64,000 nt of DNA from Burkholderia plantarii (GCF_001411805.1 NZ_CP007212.1:1736001-1800000); one strand, 5' to 3'. Counted from the stretch's first letter, positions 46,332-55,898 are shown. Program-made: numbers and translations. The notes: generated from the letters alone by a model not told the origin.

Positions 46332-47210
46332 ATGGACGAGACACCGCAATCCGACACGCCTGTCGACGCGCTGCTGCAGCGCATCACCGAGGCCTACGAC
46401 ATGCTGCCGCGGCAGCTGAAGCGCATCGCCTCGTACATCGACGAGCATCGCGCGAACGTGATGATGGATCGCACCAGCGACATCGCCGAGCGTTGCGGCG
46501 TGCATCCGTCGGCGGTGGTGCGCTTCGCGCAGCGTTTTGGTTTCTCGGGGTTTTCCGATCTGCAGGCGGTGTTTCGCGACGCCTACACGGGCCAGAATCC
46601 GGCCGGGCAGAGCTACCGCCAGCGGATCCGTTCGCTGATCGACGACCGGCGCGGCGCGCTGTCGGTGCCGGCCGTCGCGCACCAGTTCATCGACGCCTCG
46701 CGCGCCGGGCTCGACGAACTCGCGGCGGGACTCGACGACGCGCAGTTCGACGCGGCCGTGTCGATGCTGGAGCAGGCCGACAACATCTACGTGATCGGCG
46801 TGCGCCGCTCGTTCCCGGTGGCGAGCTACATCGTCTACGCGCTGCAGCACACGGCGCGGCGCGTACACCTGGTGTCGGGGCTCGGCGGCATGTACCGCGA
46901 GCAGATCCGCAGCGTCGGGCGCGGCGACGTGGTGGTCGCGATCAGCTTCGCGCCCTACGGCAAGGAGACCCAGTACTGCCTGCGCGCCGCGCGCCACAAC
47001 CATGCGAACACGCTCGTGATCACGGACAGCCGGCTCTCGCCGCTGGTCCGCGAGGCGAGCGCGCATCTGCTCGTGAAGGAGGGCAGCGCGTTTGCGTTCC
47101 GCTCGCTCACGAGCACCATCTGCCTGTGCCAGGCGCTGTTCATCGCGCTCGCGTACCGGCTCGAACTGAACGTGGAAGAAGTGAAGGACACTGGAGGATA
47201 CGATGACTGA
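46332..47210 (+). CDS. iolR: RpiR-type transcriptional regulator of inositol genes
   Basis: A 292-residue regulator from the ATG at 46332 (GGGAG upstream; longer readings to 46188 run into the operator region). The N-terminal HTH of the RpiR family is LPRQLKRIASYIDEHRANVM then DIAERCGVHPSAVVRFAQRF. The C-terminal SIS domain (ADNIYVIGVRRSFPVASYIV, VVVAISFAPYG) would bind a sugar phosphate. It overlaps the next gene, which is typical of an operon. It probably represses both itself and the divergent iol operon through the palindrome in front of it. The name follows this context. Confidence 0.85.
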   Translation: MDETPQSDTPVDALLQRITEAYDMLPRQLKRIASYIDEHRANVMMDRTSDIAERCGVHPSAVVRFAQRFGFSGFSDLQAVFRDAYTGQNPAGQSYRQRIRSLIDDRRGALSVPAVAHQFIDASRAGLDELAAGLDDAQFDAAVSMLEQADNIYVIGVRRSFPVASYIVYALQHTARRVHLVSGLGGMYREQIRSVGRGDVVVAISFAPYGKETQYCLRAARHNHANTLVITDSRLSPLVREASAHLLVKEGSAFAFRSLTSTICLCQALFIALAYRLELNVEEVKDTGGYDD

Positions 47211-48231
47211 AGCAGTGCCGACGATCGACGTCGCCGTGTTCGGCGCCGGACGCATCGGCCGCATTCATGCGGCCAACCTCGCGCGCCAGCCGGGCGTGCG
47301 GCTCAAGTACGTGATCGACGTGGACCCGGCCGCGGCCGCCGCTCTGGCGGCCGAGCACGGCGCGCGGGCGGCCGACGCGGACAGCGCGTTCGGCGACGCC
47401 GCGGTGGGCGCGAGCGTGATCTGTTCGAGCACCGACACGCACGCGGACCTGATCGAGCGCTCGGCCGCGGCGGGCAAGCACGTGTTCTGCGAGAAGCCGG
47501 TCGATCTCGCGCTCGAGCGCGCGCGGGCCTGCGAGGCGGCGGTGGCGCGCGCCGGCGTGGTCTGCATGATCGGTTTCCAGCGCCGCTTCGATCCGACCTT
47601 CGAGGCCGTGAAGGCGCGCATCGACGCGGGCGAGGTGGGCGCGCCGGAGATGCTGGTGGTGACCAGCCGCGATCCGGGCGCGCCGCCGGCGGCCTATCTC
47701 GAGCGCTCGGGCGGGATCTTCAAGGACATGCTGATCCACGACTTCGACATCTTCCGCTGGATCCTCGACGACGAGGCCGAGACGCTGCACGCCACCGGCA
47801 GCTGCCTGACCGACCCCGCGGTGGCCGAGGCCGGCGACATCGACGCGACCGCGGTGACGATCCGCACCCGCGCCGGGCGGCTCTGCCAGATCAACACCTC
47901 GCGGCGCGCCGCCTACGGCTACGACCAGCGCTTCGAACTGCTCGGCAGCGGCGGCATGCTGCAGGCCGGCAACCTGCGGCCCACCGAGGTGACCGCCTAC
48001 ACGGCGCGGGCCGTGTCGAACGATCTGCCCGAGGCGTTCTTCCTCGAACGCTACCGCGCCGCCTACGCGCGCGAGATCGCGCATTTCTTCGCGGCGCTCA
48101 CGCGCGGCGAGCCGGTGCGCACCACCATCGCCGACGGCGTCAAGGCGCTGGAGCTGGCCGAGGCGGCCACGCGATCGTGGCGCGAGCAGCGCGTCGTGCG
48201 GCTCGCCGACTCCGCCGCCGCGTCCGCCTGA
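47203..48231 (+). CDS. iolG: Inositol 2-dehydrogenase
   Basis: A 342-residue Gfo/Idh/MocA oxidoreductase. The NAD-binding loop is VFGAGRIGRIHAANLARQ, the catalytic lysine is in FCEKPVDLA, and the substrate domain has GGIFKDMLIHDFDIFRWILD with the conserved aspartate and histidine. It oxidises myo-inositol to scyllo-inosose, the first step of the pathway. GGAGG is in front of the ATG, which lies inside the end of the regulator gene. The next gene follows 11 bases later. Confidence 0.9.
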   Translation: MTEAVPTIDVAVFGAGRIGRIHAANLARQPGVRLKYVIDVDPAAAAALAAEHGARAADADSAFGDAAVGASVICSSTDTHADLIERSAAAGKHVFCEKPVDLALERARACEAAVARAGVVCMIGFQRRFDPTFEAVKARIDAGEVGAPEMLVVTSRDPGAPPAAYLERSGGIFKDMLIHDFDIFRWILDDEAETLHATGSCLTDPAVAEAGDIDATAVTIRTRAGRLCQINTSRRAAYGYDQRFELLGSGGMLQAGNLRPTEVTAYTARAVSNDLPEAFFLERYRAAYAREIAHFFAALTRGEPVRTTIADGVKALELAEAATRSWREQRVVRLADSAAASA

Positions 48232-48242
48232 CGGAGGCCACG

Positions 48243-49283
48243 ATGAACGCTTCCCCTTCGCCGGCCGGGCCGGTGCGGATCGGCATCGCGGGCCTTGGCC
48301 GGCTCGGCCGCCGCCATGCCGGGAACCTCGCGCGGCGCGTGCCGGGCGCCGTGCTCGCGGCCGCCTGCAGCCCGGTGGCCGAGGAATGCGCGTGGGCGCG
48401 CGAGGCGCTGGAGGTGCCGCGCATCCACGCGGATTTCGCCGCGCTCGCGGCCGATCCCGAGCTCGACGCGCTCTGGCTCGTCACGCCGTCCTCGCTGCAC
48501 GCCGAGCAGATCGTCATGGCGCTGCGCGCCGGCAAGCACGTGTTCTGCGAGAAGCCGCTCTCGCTCGACCTGGCCGAGTGCGAGCGCGTGATCGCCGAGG
48601 CCGACGCGCGCCCGCATCTGCAGGCCACCATCGGCTTCATGCGCCGCTTCGATCCGAGCTACCGCGACGCGTTCGGGCGCGTGGCCGCCGGCACCATCGG
48701 CCGGCCGTTCCTGGTGCGCTCGCAGACCACCGACCAGAACGATCCGGACGGCTTCTTCGTGCGCTTCGCGCCGAGTTCGGGCGGGATCTTCCTCGACTGC
48801 TCGGTCCACGACATCGACGTGGCGCGCTGGCTGCTCGGCCGGCCGCGCGCCACGCGCGTGTTCGCGGCCGGCACCATCGCGCTGCACGACGGGCTGCGCG
48901 CCTGCGGCGACGTCGACAACGGCGTGGCAATCTGCGAATTCGAGGGCGGCGCGCTCGCGATGTTCTACGCTTCGCGCACCATGGCGCACGGCAACGACTC
49001 GCACTCGGAGGTGATCGGCACGGCGGGCGCGCTGACCATCGGCCGCAATCCGCGCGCGAACCGCGTCGAGATCCACGACGCCACCGGCATCCGCAACACC
49101 TGCACGCCGACCTTCTTCGACCGCTTCGAGGAGGCGTTCCTGATCGAGGCGCAGGCGTTCGTGGCGGCCGTGCGCGACGGCACCGACTCGGGCGGCGCGA
49201 CGCTGGCCGACGCGCGCGAGGCGACGCGCATCGGCCACGCGATGCGCGAGGCGCTGGCCACCGGGCGCGCGGTCGAGCTGTAG
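48243..49283 (+). CDS. Second Gfo/Idh/MocA oxidoreductase, probable inositol-type dehydrogenase
   Basis: A 346-residue paralogue of the preceding enzyme: GIAGLGRLGRRHAGNLARR at the start, CEKPLSLDLAECERV with the catalytic lysine, and GGIFLDCSVHDIDVARWLLG in the substrate domain. GGAGG precedes the ATG and there are only 11 bases after iolG. Homology and position suggest action on scyllo- or D-chiro-inositol, or on another inositol isomer, but the sequence alone cannot say which. Ends the plus-strand regulator operon. Confidence 0.85.
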   Translation: MNASPSPAGPVRIGIAGLGRLGRRHAGNLARRVPGAVLAAACSPVAEECAWAREALEVPRIHADFAALAADPELDALWLVTPSSLHAEQIVMALRAGKHVFCEKPLSLDLAECERVIAEADARPHLQATIGFMRRFDPSYRDAFGRVAAGTIGRPFLVRSQTTDQNDPDGFFVRFAPSSGGIFLDCSVHDIDVARWLLGRPRATRVFAAGTIALHDGLRACGDVDNGVAICEFEGGALAMFYASRTMAHGNDSHSEVIGTAGALTIGRNPRANRVEIHDATGIRNTCTPTFFDRFEEAFLIEAQAFVAAVRDGTDSGGATLADAREATRIGHAMREALATGRAVEL

Positions 49284-49400
49284 GCGCGTGCGCCGCGCCA
49301 ACCTCCGGCGGGCCGGCACGCGGCGGCGCGCTGCGGTAAAATCGCGGCTTGTTTCCGCGCCTCGTCGGGCGCGGGCGCGTCATACGAAGGTCGATAGCCG

Positions 49401-49628
49401 ATGGAAGTTCACAAGGAAGTGGATGCGCGCGGGCTCAACTGTCCGCTGCCGATCCTGCGCGCCAAGAAGGCGCTCGCCGACATGGAGAGCGGCCAGATAC
49501 TGAAGGTGCTCGCCACCGATCCCGGCTCGCAGCGCGACTTCGCCGCGTTTGCGAAGCAGACCGGCAACGAGATCGTCGAATCCTCGACGCAGGACAAGAC
49601 GTTCGTGTTCCTGATGCGCCGCCGCTGA
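49401..49628 (+). CDS. tusA: TusA/SirA family sulfur carrier protein
   Basis: A 75-residue protein with the family motif LDARGLNCPLP-like VDARGLNCPLPILRAKKAL, where the cysteine at residue 14 is the sulfur carrier. It is expected to act in sulfur relay for tRNA thiolation and other sulfur transfers. Its own -10-like TAAAAT (49337-49342) is upstream, and a hairpin terminator follows. It is monocistronic. Confidence 0.9.
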   Translation: MEVHKEVDARGLNCPLPILRAKKALADMESGQILKVLATDPGSQRDFAAFAKQTGNEIVESSTQDKTFVFLMRRR

Positions 49629-50246
49629 CGCCGCCGCCGGCCGCGATGCCGCCGCCCGGGCCTTGCGCCCCGGCGGCGGTTTTCTTTTGCGCCGCCGCCG
49701 CGCATGCCAGCCCGCTCCGATTCGACGAAACGCCGGCAATCGCCAGGCAGCTGCCTGCATCCCGGCATTCGCGCGACGGCTTAACGCGATTCGCCGCCAC
49801 TGGTCGGTCATCGTTCGTCATTCCACCGAAACGACAATGCCGCCAGCAATGCGCGCGGGAGTTTTTAAATAAGTGCAGAATTGATCGCGGTTCGGCCGGA
49901 TCGACTGGCGCGCGATTTTCACGGACCGCCGCGTTCGGCGAAAGGCGTTGCCGGGCGCGGGATCGGCGGGAATGGTAGCACCCTGATAATTGTCATTTTT
50001 TGAAATAAGTCGGACATGAAAGTCGCATGACAGGCGATGCAAGAAAATCGTCGATGTGTTATTCGCTATGCGTGCAATTGAATTGTCGTGGTTTTGTCGA
50101 CGATTATTAGCAATCTGACAATTCTTGAACGACATTTGATAGGCCACTGTTTATACTGCGTTGCAATGGCAGGCATGCGCATTCGGCCGACGCTATCGTC
50201 ATATCGCGACGTGCCGCGCGCAGCGGCGCCGCATCTGGGAGAAACC
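49629..50246 (+). other. Gap of 617 bases with a terminator and an AT-rich leader
   Basis: No convincing gene. A hairpin terminator lies at 49649-49683. From about 49820 the sequence becomes AT-rich (for example ATAATTGTCATTTTTTGAAATAAG split as ATAATTGTC and ATTTTTTGAAATAAG), unlike the rest of the window. A TATACT hexamer at 50152-50157 is a possible -10 for the next gene. Frames crossing it are short and have no ribosome sites. Confidence 0.5.
49649..49683 (+). terminator. Terminator of tusA
   Basis: CCGCCGCC pairs with GGCGGCGG (49649-49656 and 49672-49679), with inner GGG/CCC pairs and one bulge, followed by TTTT. It starts 20 bases after the tusA stop. Confidence 0.75.
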
Positions 50247-50720
50247 ATGTTTTTCAGGCCCGGCACGGTCCGGATACCATTCGCGTTCCGCGGCAGGGCG
50301 CGCGAGCGATTGCGCGTGATGCAGCGTATCGGGCTCGATCCGGCGCGCGACCTGCATGCACGGGCCGCGCTCGAAGCGTATGCCGATGCCTGCGCGGCCG
50401 AGATGCCGTGGCTCGCCGAATGGCTGCGCGAGGTGCTCGGCTCGCCGGCGCCGGCGCTGACGCGCTGCGCACCGACCGTGCTGCGCGTGTTCGATCTCGC
50501 GCAGGCATGGGCGGCCGGCCAGCCCGACTACGCGCGCGGCGCTTGGGAACATGTGCGCGGCCAGTTGCTGGCCGCGCTGGCCGGGGCTCGCGACGCGCCG
50601 GCCGGCGACGGCTGGCCCGGTCACGGCTCGCCACGGCCGGCGCCGGGCGGCAACGAATCCGGCGAGCGCGATACCGATACCGGAACGACGGTGCTGGCAC
50701 CGTCCGTCAGGCGCCGCTGA
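50247..50720 (+). CDS. Hypothetical protein with AT-rich leader
   Basis: A 157-residue protein that I do not recognise. The start at 50247 has GGGAG five bases before it. The sequence has a central alpha-helical, alanine-rich part (ARAALEAYADACAAEMPWLA, LREVLGSPAPALTR) and an unstructured C-terminal 40 residues. No signal peptide or membrane segment is visible. Its upstream DNA is unusually AT-rich, which suggests regulation by a nucleoid protein or foreign origin of the leader. It stands alone 300 bases before a response-regulator operon. Confidence 0.6.
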   Translation: MFFRPGTVRIPFAFRGRARERLRVMQRIGLDPARDLHARAALEAYADACAAEMPWLAEWLREVLGSPAPALTRCAPTVLRVFDLAQAWAAGQPDYARGAWEHVRGQLLAALAGARDAPAGDGWPGHGSPRPAPGGNESGERDTDTGTTVLAPSVRRR

Positions 50721-51016
50721 GCTGGCCTCGCCCGGTGGCGACATCCCGGTGGCTTCGATCGTGACTTCGATGATGCGTCCGCTGACGAGCCGGGCCATCG
50801 CCACGACGGCCGCGTAACGCGCGGAGCAGGGGCGCTTGCAAGGCGTCTTGATGACGTACGGCCAAATTTTGAGAAAAGCGGCGATCCGGACACAATAGCG
50901 AACGGACGCCGCTTTGCGGCGGTCCTGCCGGTTCGATGCCACGGCTGGCAGGCGATTCGCGCGATCAGGCGCGGAACGCGGAACGGTTTCCCGCCGAGTC
51001 CGCATTGCGGGGTGTT

Positions 51017-51721
51017 ATGAGAATTGCTGTATTGGACGACGACGAGTCGCAAACGGACTTCGTCAGCCAGACGCTGACGGAGGTCGGCCATACCTGTTAT
51101 GCATTCAGCGAGGGCAAGGCGCTGAAGAAGCGGTTGCAGCGCGAGACCTTCGACCTGCTGGTGCTCGACTGGAACGTGCCCGACCTCTCCGGCGATGAGC
51201 TGTTGAAGTGGGTGCGCGAGAACCAGGTCGAACATCGCCTGCCGATCATCTTCATGACGAGCCGCGACGACGAGGCCGGCATCACGGAGATCCTCAACGC
51301 CGGCGCCGACGACTACGTCGTCAAGCCGGTGTCCGCGCCGATCCTGCGGGCGCGCATCCACTCGCTGCTGCGCCGCGCCTATCCGGCCCACAACGAGGCG
51401 GCGATCCGCGAGTTCGACGCCTACCGCTTCGACACCACCCTGAAGCAGGCCTTCGTGGCCGAGCAGCCGGTCAACCTCACGCAAAAGGAATTCGACCTCG
51501 CGCTGCTGCTGTTCCAGCACGTCGACCAGCCGCTCTCGCGCGCGCACATCCTCGATCTGGTCTGGAAGCAGGCCACCGACGTGCCGTCGCGCACCATGGA
51601 CACGCACATCTCGATGCTGCGCACCAAGCTCGCGCTGCGGCCCGAGAACGGCTATCGCCTCGCGCCGATCTACGGCTACGGCTACCGGCTCGAGCGGCTG
51701 CAGCAGGGAACCGCCGAGTGA
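51017..51721 (+). CDS. Two-component response regulator, OmpR family
   Basis: A 234-residue regulator. The receiver domain has DDDE near the start, the phospho-acceptor D51 in LLVLDWNVPDLSG and the lysine in DDYVVKPVSAP. The winged-helix domain has LTQKEFDLALLLFQHVDQPL and the recognition stretch RTMDTHISMLRTKL. It starts a three-gene operon; its stop overlaps the next gene (GTGA). The partner kinase is the CHASE2 protein two genes later. Confidence 0.92.
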   Translation: MRIAVLDDDESQTDFVSQTLTEVGHTCYAFSEGKALKKRLQRETFDLLVLDWNVPDLSGDELLKWVRENQVEHRLPIIFMTSRDDEAGITEILNAGADDYVVKPVSAPILRARIHSLLRRAYPAHNEAAIREFDAYRFDTTLKQAFVAEQPVNLTQKEFDLALLLFQHVDQPLSRAHILDLVWKQATDVPSRTMDTHISMLRTKLALRPENGYRLAPIYGYGYRLERLQQGTAE

Positions 51722-53151
51722 GCGCGGCCCGGCTCGCGACCCGTCGCGCGATCGCGGCGGGCTGGCTGGCGCTGGCCGCCGTCGGCGCCGCCACGCATAC
51801 CGTTCGCGCCGCCTCGCGCTTGCCGGGTGCCGGCGGCGGCTCGCTGATGAGCCGCGCGACCGGCGGCACGGCCCACACGATCGCGACGGTGCCCTACGTG
51901 ACGAACGAGGGCGACACGCTCTACGAGATCTCGACGCGTTACCTGCAAGGCCCCGACGACTGGCGCCTGGTGGCGCGCCTGAACGGCGTGCCGGCGCCGA
52001 AGCGGCTGCGGCGCGGCGTGGTGATCCGCCTGCCCGCCGCGCGGCTGCGCCGCGAGCGGCTGACCGCGCGCGTCATCGCGCTGCACGGCGCGGTCGAGCG
52101 CGCCGGCCGCGACGGCGCGTTCGCGGCGCTCGGGGCGGAGGCCACGCTGAGCGAGGGCGACCGCCTGCGCACCGGCCACGACGGCTTCGTCACGCTGGAG
52201 CTGACCGACGGCACCCACCTGAGCCTGCCGCCCGACAGCCAGATCGACGTGGCGATGCTGCGCCGGACCGTGCTGACCGACGTATTCGAGCGCGAGCTCG
52301 AACTGCGGCGCGGCTCGGTGGACAGCGAGGTCACGCACCTGAAGAAGCCCGACGACCGCTTCCAGATCCGTTCGCCGTCGGTGGTGGCCGGCGTGCGCGG
52401 CACGCACTTCCGTGTCGATTACGACGCCGACGGACAGGCGCTCACGCGCGTCGAGGTGCTCGACGGCACGGTCGGGGTCGAGCCCGACGCGCCACGCGCC
52501 GGCCGGCGCCGCGCCGCGAAGCCCGGCGCCACGCTGGTCCACGCCAATTTCGGTAGCGTGACGGGCGCCGACGGGCAGGTGGGCGCGCCCGTGCCGCTGC
52601 TCGACGCGCCGCGGCTCGCGAAGCCGGGCAACGTGCAGGACGACGCGCAGGTCGGGTTCGAGATCGTGCCGCTCGACGGCGCGCGCGCCTATCGCGTCGA
52701 GCTGGCGAGCGATGCCGGCTTTCTCGACCTGTTGCGCGAGGTGCAGTCCGATGCGCCGGGCGTGCGTTTCGCCGACCTGCCCGACGGCAGCTACTTCGTG
52801 CGGATCGCCGCGCTCGACGCGAACGGGCTCGAGGGGCAGGGGCGCGTGTACGGCTTCGAGCGGCGCCGCTTCGGGCTCAGCACCGAGGCCGGCCCGGCCG
52901 CCGACGGCTACGCGTTCCGCTGGAACCCGGGCGGCGCGACGGCCGCCGTCACGCACTACCGCTTCATCCTGTCCGCCTCGCGCGAACTGGCCGATCCGAT
53001 CGTCGACCAGCCGGGGCTGACCGACGCGCGCATCGTGGTCGCGCATCTGCCGCCCGGCGACTACTACTGGACCGTGATCGCCGAGCAGTTCGTCGACGGC
53101 CGCTTCTACGACAAGGCAGGCGCCGTCAACAGCTTCACGCTCGCGCGCTGA
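51718..53151 (+). CDS. LysM and FecR domain protein
   Basis: A 477-residue protein that starts with a GTG overlapping the regulator stop. A signal peptide is suggested by AAGWLALAAVGAATHTVRA. Residues about 60-110 are a LysM fold (VTNEGDTLYEISTRYLQGPD, WRLVARLNGVPAP), and the following section is a FecR domain (HDGFVTLELTDGTHLSLPPD, FQIRSPSVVAGVRGTHFRVD). The C-terminal half has fibronectin-like beta segments. It would sit in the periplasm and bind peptidoglycan. Between a regulator and a CHASE2 kinase it may act as their signal receptor, as FecR proteins often pair with CHASE2 sensors. Confidence 0.85.
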   Translation: MSAARLATRRAIAAGWLALAAVGAATHTVRAASRLPGAGGGSLMSRATGGTAHTIATVPYVTNEGDTLYEISTRYLQGPDDWRLVARLNGVPAPKRLRRGVVIRLPAARLRRERLTARVIALHGAVERAGRDGAFAALGAEATLSEGDRLRTGHDGFVTLELTDGTHLSLPPDSQIDVAMLRRTVLTDVFERELELRRGSVDSEVTHLKKPDDRFQIRSPSVVAGVRGTHFRVDYDADGQALTRVEVLDGTVGVEPDAPRAGRRRAAKPGATLVHANFGSVTGADGQVGAPVPLLDAPRLAKPGNVQDDAQVGFEIVPLDGARAYRVELASDAGFLDLLREVQSDAPGVRFADLPDGSYFVRIAALDANGLEGQGRVYGFERRRFGLSTEAGPAADGYAFRWNPGGATAAVTHYRFILSASRELADPIVDQPGLTDARIVVAHLPPGDYYWTVIAEQFVDGRFYDKAGAVNSFTLAR

Positions 53152-53159
53152 GCCGGCCG

Positions 53160-55799
53160 ATGAAGCCCGAACCCGGCTCCCGGCGGCGGCGTCCTCCCGG
53201 CCGCCGCTTCCTCGTCGAGTGGCTCGCGATCGGCGTGCTCGGCGTGGCGGCCGTGCTGGCCGGCGTGGCGTGGCAGGCCACCGCGAGCATCGACCGGCTG
53301 ATCTACGACCATCTGCTCGGCGCACGCCGCCTCGCGCCCGACCCCGACATCGTGGTGGTCGAGATCGACAACGCCAGCCTCGAACGGCTCGGCCGCTGGC
53401 CCTGGCCGCGCAGCGTGCATGCGCAGCTGCTCGGGCGGCTCGCGCATGCGCGGCCGGCCGCCGTCGTCTACGACGTGCTGTTCATCGAAGCCTCGCCCGA
53501 CGACGCGCAACTGGCCGCCGCGCTCGCGCGCGTGCCGACCTGGCTGCCGGTGCTGCTGAGCCCCGAGGGCGAGACCGGCGCGCGCGAACTCACGCTGCCG
53601 GTGCCGGCGCTCGCGGCGCATGCGGCCGGCATGGGGCACATCAATTTCGAGGTCGATCCGGACGGCATCGTGCGCAGCGTCGCGCTGACGGAAAGCGACG
53701 GGCGGCGCGACTGGCCGCAACTGATGCTGGCGGCGTCGCGCGGTATGGCGCGTGATGGGGCGGCGGTGTCGGCGCCGGCTTCGGCATCGCTGGAAAGTGG
53801 GCCGGCGGGGAGCGCGGCTCGGGCCTCGGCTTCGGCCGCGATGGCGGCGTCGTCGATCCGGCCGGCCGCGGCGCCGGCGGGCGCCATGCCGCTCGCGTCG
53901 GCGTCCGTCGCGTCGGGCCCGGCGCCGTCATCGGGCGCGTCACCGGCGGCGGTGCCCGGTGCGGCGGCCCCGGCGCACGCCGCGCTGCCGGCGCCGTCAT
54001 CGGGCATGTCCTCCGCGCCGCCCGTGCCCACGTCGCGGTTCGCGGCCTCGCTGCCGGGCGGCCGCTACCTGATCCCGTTCAGCCGCGGCACGCCCGCCTA
54101 TCCGTCGTATTCGCTCGCCGACGTGCTGGCCGGCAAGGTGCCGGACGCGGCGCTGCGCGGCAAGGTGATCGTGGTCGGCGTGACGGCGGCCGGCCTCTAC
54201 GACCGCTTCGCCACGCCGATCTCGGGCGAGTTCGGCCCGCTGCCGGGCGTCTACCTGCATGCGAACGTACTCGACATGCTGCTGACGGGCCGCGCGATCT
54301 CTCCCGTTTCGCGCGGCTGGCTGTTCCTCGCCTCGCTGCCGCCGCTCGCGGCGCTGCTGGCCGGGATCCTGCTGCTGTCGCCGCGGCGCGCGCTGCTGCT
54401 GGCGCTGTCGGTCGCGGTGCTGTCGGTGGCGGGCAGCGCCGCGCTGCTGTCCGGCGCGCGGCTGTGGCTCACGCCGGCGCCGGCGATCCTCGGCCTGATC
54501 GTCGCCTATCCGACCTGGAACTGGCGGCGCCTCGAAATGACCCTGGCCTACCTGCGCGCCGAACTCGAGCGGCTCGCCGCCGAGCCGCACCTGCTGCCCG
54601 AGGCGCCGCGCGCGTCCGGCGCGCGCGCCGAGTTCGGCGGCGACGTGCTCGAACGGCAGATGAACCTGATGGCGCAGGCCGCGCAGCGCGTGCAGGACAT
54701 GAAGCGCTTCGTCTGGGACAGCCTCGACAGCATGCCCGAGCCGATCTTCGTGACCGACGTGGCCGGCGTCGTGCTGATCGTCAACCACGCGGCCCGGCAC
54801 TACTGCGCGCGCCTCAGGGTGGCCTCGCCCGAGGGCCGGCCGCTGCAGGCCGCGCTCGGCGAGCTGGCGTTCGTGAAGACGGTGGCCTGTCCCGAGCGCG
54901 AGCCGGATCTGCGCGCCGCGTGGCCGGCCGCGCTCGACCCGACGCGCGGCGAGTCGCCGGCGCTGCTGGCGAGCGGGCTCGAGGTGCGCGATACCGACGG
55001 CCTCGACCACCTGCTGCGCTACGCGCCGTGTACCAACGCCGAGGGCCACGCGATCGGCTGGATCGCCGGGCTGGTGGACGTGACCGCGCTGCACGCGGCC
55101 GAGCGGCAGCGCGAGGAAGCGCTGCACCTGCTGTCGCACGACATGCGCTCGCCGCAGGCCTCGATCCTCGCGCTGGTGCGCACCGAGCGGCAGCGCCATG
55201 ACGCGCCGCCGCCGGCGCAGCGCGAGCTGCTGGACCGCATCGAGCGGCACGCGCAGCGCGCGCTGACGCTCGCCGACGAATTCGTGCAGCTCGCGCGCGC
55301 CGAGTCGCAGACCTACCGCATCGACACCGTGAATGTCGCGGACCTGCTGATCGACGCGAGCGACGAGGTCTGGCCGCAGGCGCAGGCCAAACGGATTCGC
55401 ATCGACACCGCGCCCGGCGAGGCGCCGTGCTGGATCGGCGCGGACCGCTCGCTGATGACACGCGCGCTCGTGAACCTGCTGAACAACGCCATCAAGTACA
55501 GTCCGGCCGACACGCTGATCCGCTGCACGCTCGCGCTCGCGGAGGCGCCGCCGCGCGTGACCTGCACGATCCGCGACCAGGGCTACGGGATCGCGCCCGA
55601 GCATCAGCGGCATCTGTTCGAGCGGTTCCGCCGCTTTCATGGGAGCGAGCGGCCCGAGATCGCCGGCGCGGGGCTCGGGATGGTGTTCGTGAAAACGGTG
55701 GTGACGCGGCACGGCGGCAGTATCGCGGTGGACAGCGCGCCCGGCGTCGGCACCGCGATCTCGATCACGCTGCCGCGGCTCGCCGACGAGGCGGCATGA
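53160..55799 (+). CDS. CHASE2-domain sensor histidine kinase
   Basis: An 879-residue kinase. Order: N-terminal membrane anchor (residues 20-40), a CHASE2 extracytoplasmic sensor (40-395) interrupted by an Ala/Ser/Pro-rich insert at about residues 199-297, a cluster of membrane segments (LPPLAALLAGILLLSPRRAL, ALLLALSVAVLSVAGSAALL and a following one), a PAS-like domain (about 515-640), and the kinase core: H-box HLLSHDMRSPQASILALVRT with H660, N-box LVNLLNNAIKYS, G-box IRDQGYGIA and GAGLGMVFVKTVV. It lies eight bases after the FecR gene and is probably the partner of the OmpR-type regulator. CHASE2 ligands are unknown. Confidence 0.9.
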   Translation: MKPEPGSRRRRPPGRRFLVEWLAIGVLGVAAVLAGVAWQATASIDRLIYDHLLGARRLAPDPDIVVVEIDNASLERLGRWPWPRSVHAQLLGRLAHARPAAVVYDVLFIEASPDDAQLAAALARVPTWLPVLLSPEGETGARELTLPVPALAAHAAGMGHINFEVDPDGIVRSVALTESDGRRDWPQLMLAASRGMARDGAAVSAPASASLESGPAGSAARASASAAMAASSIRPAAAPAGAMPLASASVASGPAPSSGASPAAVPGAAAPAHAALPAPSSGMSSAPPVPTSRFAASLPGGRYLIPFSRGTPAYPSYSLADVLAGKVPDAALRGKVIVVGVTAAGLYDRFATPISGEFGPLPGVYLHANVLDMLLTGRAISPVSRGWLFLASLPPLAALLAGILLLSPRRALLLALSVAVLSVAGSAALLSGARLWLTPAPAILGLIVAYPTWNWRRLEMTLAYLRAELERLAAEPHLLPEAPRASGARAEFGGDVLERQMNLMAQAAQRVQDMKRFVWDSLDSMPEPIFVTDVAGVVLIVNHAARHYCARLRVASPEGRPLQAALGELAFVKTVACPEREPDLRAAWPAALDPTRGESPALLASGLEVRDTDGLDHLLRYAPCTNAEGHAIGWIAGLVDVTALHAAERQREEALHLLSHDMRSPQASILALVRTERQRHDAPPPAQRELLDRIERHAQRALTLADEFVQLARAESQTYRIDTVNVADLLIDASDEVWPQAQAKRIRIDTAPGEAPCWIGADRSLMTRALVNLLNNAIKYSPADTLIRCTLALAEAPPRVTCTIRDQGYGIAPEHQRHLFERFRRFHGSERPEIAGAGLGMVFVKTVVTRHGGSIAVDSAPGVGTAISITLPRLADEAA

Positions 55800-55898
55800 A
55801 GGGGCACCAGCAACAACGGGCGATCACGAACGGCGGCGACGCGAGATGCGCACGCAGGCAATCAACCGGCCGCCCGGCGGCCAGCCAGGAGAGCAGCA

